Shown here: positions 62,801 to 64,000 of the stretch, piece by piece
Numbering within the stretch: the stretch's first letter is position 1
Layout: the number at the start of each line of letters is the position of its first letter
NCBI RefSeq assembly: GCF_002564105.1
Contig: NZ_PDBX01000001.1
Coordinates: 1,054,001 to 1,118,000 of the forward strand
DNA: 64,000 bases
Reading direction: 5' to 3'
From: Collimonas sp. PA-H2
GTDB taxonomy: Bacteria > Pseudomonadota > Gammaproteobacteria > Burkholderiales > Burkholderiaceae_D
Made by a program: the position numbers and the translations under genes
Notes under the pieces: generated by a model
What the model was told of the DNA's origin: nothing
Database searches by the model: none
The model's input: only the letters and a program-made list of their open reading frames with translations

Positions 62801-63472
62801 AGCCTTCTGATCCACCGGCACACCGGTTTGCGCCATTGATTGCGCCCTGACAGCCATCGCCCATTTATACTGATCAGAATTGTGGTCGGCGTTGCTGTAT
62901 TGCGTGACCAATGCGGTCATGGCGGCTTCGGGCAGCGTTTGACCGTCGATCTTGTGCGAGTTGATATCGGCCAGCGTAGGCAAGGTCGGAGGTACTGGCG
63001 GCGTAACCGCATTGACGTCTGCAGTCTGCGCCGGTGTAAGCGGTGGAATCACCGGAGCGGAAGGCACTGCTGGCGTCGACACACTGGCGGCGGCCAAATT
63101 GATTGTGTCGCCCAGGTCCAGTTTGTTAGGATCGCGCGCAGGCGCATTTGGGTTGGGTGGGCCAGGTAGACGGCTATCCACCAGCCTCATATCGAAATTT
63201 TGACCCTTGTTGAACTCGCCGAGCCGTTTGAATACCAGCAGAAATTGCTGATCATAGGTGAGCTTGGTCTGTTCATCCAGCGTCAGTAATTGATTACGAT
63301 GGTTGACAAAAATCGCAAACAGATTGTTATCGCCATTTTGCCCGATGGTGACAGTCGAAGGCGGATTATCGGATGTCGTGGGGAGCTGCGTTGGAGGTGA
63401 GGCGGGCGCTGCGGCAGGAAGTATCACGGGCCGGTATCGCGGCGAAAAATCCCCATCTACAAGAATACCCAT
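59876..63472 (-). CDS. Large HrpK/HrpF-NolX-like candidate type III translocator or effector
   Basis: 1198-1199 residues from the ATG at 63472, favoured because AAGGAG lies seven bases before it; an ATG at 63478 is too close. No signal peptide. The N-terminal half is Pro/Ala/Thr-rich and low in complexity (about 25-50, 120-175, 310-350). The middle (about 620-880) is helical (WTARLGGFLAGTSDSDMKQF, TFNPKIADTAAEKLGLNLYH). Two hydrophobic regions lie at about 1025-1060 and 1085-1140 (GLVLKAGVAGLDILSGPLSI, FFLVALGLTAVGAAGVYVSE), which could insert in a host membrane. These features fit HrpK-type proteins, but no secretion genes are in the window. Composition is more A/T-rich than its neighbours. 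Confidence 0.5.
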   Translation of the reverse strand: MGILVDGDFSPRYRPVILPAAAPASPPTQLPTTSDNPPSTVTIGQNGDNNLFAIFVNHRNQLLTLDEQTKLTYDQQFLLVFKRLGEFNKGQNFDMRLVDSRLPGPPNPNAPARDPNKLDLGDTINLAAASVSTPAVPSAPVIPPLTPAQTADVNAVTPPVPPTLPTLADINSHKIDGQTLPEAAMTALVTQYSNADHNSDQYKWAMAVRAQSMAQTGVPVDQKAYKTDAMPGFTVTNGIIDLPKVQASLLAYSKNTAFTDQMGKDYQAITDGLTVKYFPTPISTTQKPLLWAAVNGDPVPKAPAIIPVPAQTGPVPTPSGSSPAAPAPTASPTTPAPVTLTPVSPDTQNRGNIDLKSLTISGLINGMINPQALAAAPQKYLSGGLFNPGLLQGVPAAKAIIDQPDLANVSLDVVANIQTTANAHAMAISLSVKPYGVNAQLAYLAKTHPELTAQQRSDAVNQAFELMGISNRQAIEYAKAVAPYLTAPASPAVSNGLPTATPGPAPVVPGTLPQGVALSADAPASAKAAWDALHKVAEMRAALDDTSGAQPTDLALTKNLDRASLETAINQGASTQFNSTNVAQGWSDYITSPAYTKWLMTLPDDQQKQQINDALATIRTFNPKIADTAAEKLGLNLYHETYDVKLGTVDPKAGAAAAYFVLNMSRWTARLGGFLAGTSDSDMKQFAKYMFTMMQRIQARGADPSSYTEFLDEARKDGSAPTKLLPLAETLNKAGAWGSIAGAIDVLSGIKRLGDTDFQTKLLNGDPDATVACINYIDIFGSYAEHYVRLGMILASPETKNKIALYQTYGEILPELKENLRPDVKTLTAALDKVDPTDKDAVKAALDNVLSKNGQLQKYFPGIKYDTKSFAERYSTAAKKLSADELAAVQNKYTARLGFLLDSPATGAAGGAQTPLTQEISKQAKALTGVNLSDQAAVKAALINNGKYSVSEADLLSDRIAATVTKGGARTETTLETYGRLTINTYSSAPVYSDPAIQKAAVQASEAGGNVALTGTIDVTTEKVASGLTRGLGYTGLVLKAGVAGLDILSGPLSIYSGVRDIYRGFNEKDAYGNSLGNNYGVVGFGAVETAGGAFWGAAGFVEAATFVDMASGPFFLVALGLTAVGAAGVYVSEKIFEPSKSDQNKQAMEEFFKPYNEIGLTSPDWKNNADNWVMTEQKGYAIIAPGLHPSNSLYGVA

Positions 63473-63478
63473 CAACAT

Positions 63479-63760
63479 TCTCCTTGATATTTATGCAGCT
63501 TTTTCGAAGTTAGATAGAAATGTATGCCACTCCTCCGATTGTGACGTAGGTATGACAGTTGATTTATTCTATGTTCGAATGACTTGTTCACCGCCTCAAA
63601 AAACCGTAGTTTTCGGATGGTTAGCGGCTGAGAATGGGCCGGGGTTACGGTTTTCCCGCAGGGACGCAGTTAACTTGATGCGTTGGAAAGAGAAATTGAT
63701 TTTTACTCTGGCGATTCCGCTACCCGATCAACAGTTCGGCATAAGTCGAGATGCCCCGAC
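63479..63760. other. Spacer upstream of the large protein
   Basis: 282 bp of low G+C sequence. It must include the promoter or the readthrough region for the downstream gene. No hrp-box-like or other operator could be assigned with confidence. Confidence 0.35.
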
Positions 63761-64000
63761 CTATTTGCCTTGACTGTCCTTTACCTGCCTGGCGGCTTGT
63801 TTTGCAGCGGTGATGCGCGCCCGACCGTTTGCTACCATGCTCGCATTACTCAACTCATCTGGCCGCAGAGGCACCCAGACCGCATAGAGCACCAACATGC
63901 TGGCCAGACACAGCAACAACGAGACAACCAAGATCAACGGATTGCGCACCAAACCGATGCTGGTTACGATGACCAGCGACATGGTCGGCAACATCGCCAA
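63761..64000 (-). CDS. Membrane protein, C-terminal part (cut by window edge)
   Basis: At least 79 residues, running off the right end with the same strand as the HrpK-like gene. A hydrophobic helix (about 19-45: VRNPLILVVSLLLCLASMLV) is followed by a basic, Ala-rich tail (RARITAAKQAARQVKDSQGK). The visible Met may not be the true start. No family recognised. Confidence 0.45.
   Translation of the reverse strand: MAMLPTMSLVIVTSIGLVRNPLILVVSLLLCLASMLVLYAVWVPLRPDELSNASMVANGRARITAAKQAARQVKDSQGK

Overview
The window looks like chromosomal DNA of a Gram-negative betaproteobacterium, most likely Oxalobacteraceae (Collimonas/Herbaspirillum/Janthinobacterium type). This rests on high G+C, a Burkholderiales-style ribBA-ribH-nusB-aminotransferase run, DusA, type II secretion (gspGFE), many c-type cytochromes and REP-like repeats. 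The genus is an inference. No rRNA, tRNA or CRISPR was recognised.

Layout. 1-2163: type II secretion genes gspG-gspF-gspE (gspE cut by the window edge). 2164-3021: a gene-free patch of repeats (a hexamer tandem repeat, a 25-bp-arm inverted repeat, a 17-bp-arm palindrome). 3022-21566: a single-strand run of ten genes that is the most unusual part of the window. In transcription order these are a soluble PAS histidine kinase, two multicopper-oxidase-like exported proteins, a 2935-residue secreted protein, two small exported proteins, two LolA-fold-like paralogues, a cytochrome c fused to a periplasmic-binding-protein-like domain, and a SCO1 copper chaperone. 22130-32971: accessory and housekeeping genes (lytic transglycosylase, pirin, an inserted acyltransferase, LysR, DedA-rhodanese, DUF1275, amidohydrolase, diguanylate cyclase, quinone oxidoreductase). 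33010-33210: a REP-like palindrome plus 14-bp tandem repeats. 33250-38529: orphan c-type cytochromes, small envelope proteins, NDH-2 and a universal stress protein. 38573-42007: a two-component signalling cluster. 42199-51104: a repeat protein, a glutamate-synthase-like enzyme, aromatic catabolism enzymes, an aminotransferase, nusB, ribH, ribBA and dusA. 51123-51829: remnant of a dusA-targeted integrative element. 52266-56732: a compact five-gene redox operon (di-heme peroxidase, porin, FMN-binding protein, FMN transferase, b-type-cytochrome-like membrane protein). 56795-59515: a secreted M35 protease and an omega-aminotransferase. 59876-64000: a 1199-residue candidate type III translocator/effector and a partial membrane protein.

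How the genes work together. In the ten-gene locus the two oxidase-like proteins each carry half of a standard multicopper-oxidase ligand set. The 508-residue protein has HFH, HCH, His241 and Met246. The 540-residue protein has HPFHEH and HSH. Together they hold four HxH motifs (eight His) plus one type-1 site, which suggests a heteromeric split enzyme. SCO1 could supply copper, the cytochrome c fusion could take electrons, and the giant beta-helix protein, whose N-terminus resembles the 540-residue protein but lacks the ligands, could be a surface scaffold. The substrate is unknown; large manganese oxidases of the MofA/MnxG type are a reasonable comparison but unproven.

The second redox locus (52266-56732) looks like an extracytoplasmic electron path: a membrane b-type cytochrome candidate, a covalently flavinylated FMN-binding protein with its own ApbE, a MauG/CCP-type lipoprotein and a porin. 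Several segments show insertion history. An acyltransferase is flanked by a duplicated pirin 3' end, a broken integrase lies next to dusA, a truncated AbrB-type antitoxin is fused to it, and there are REP/MITE-like palindromes.
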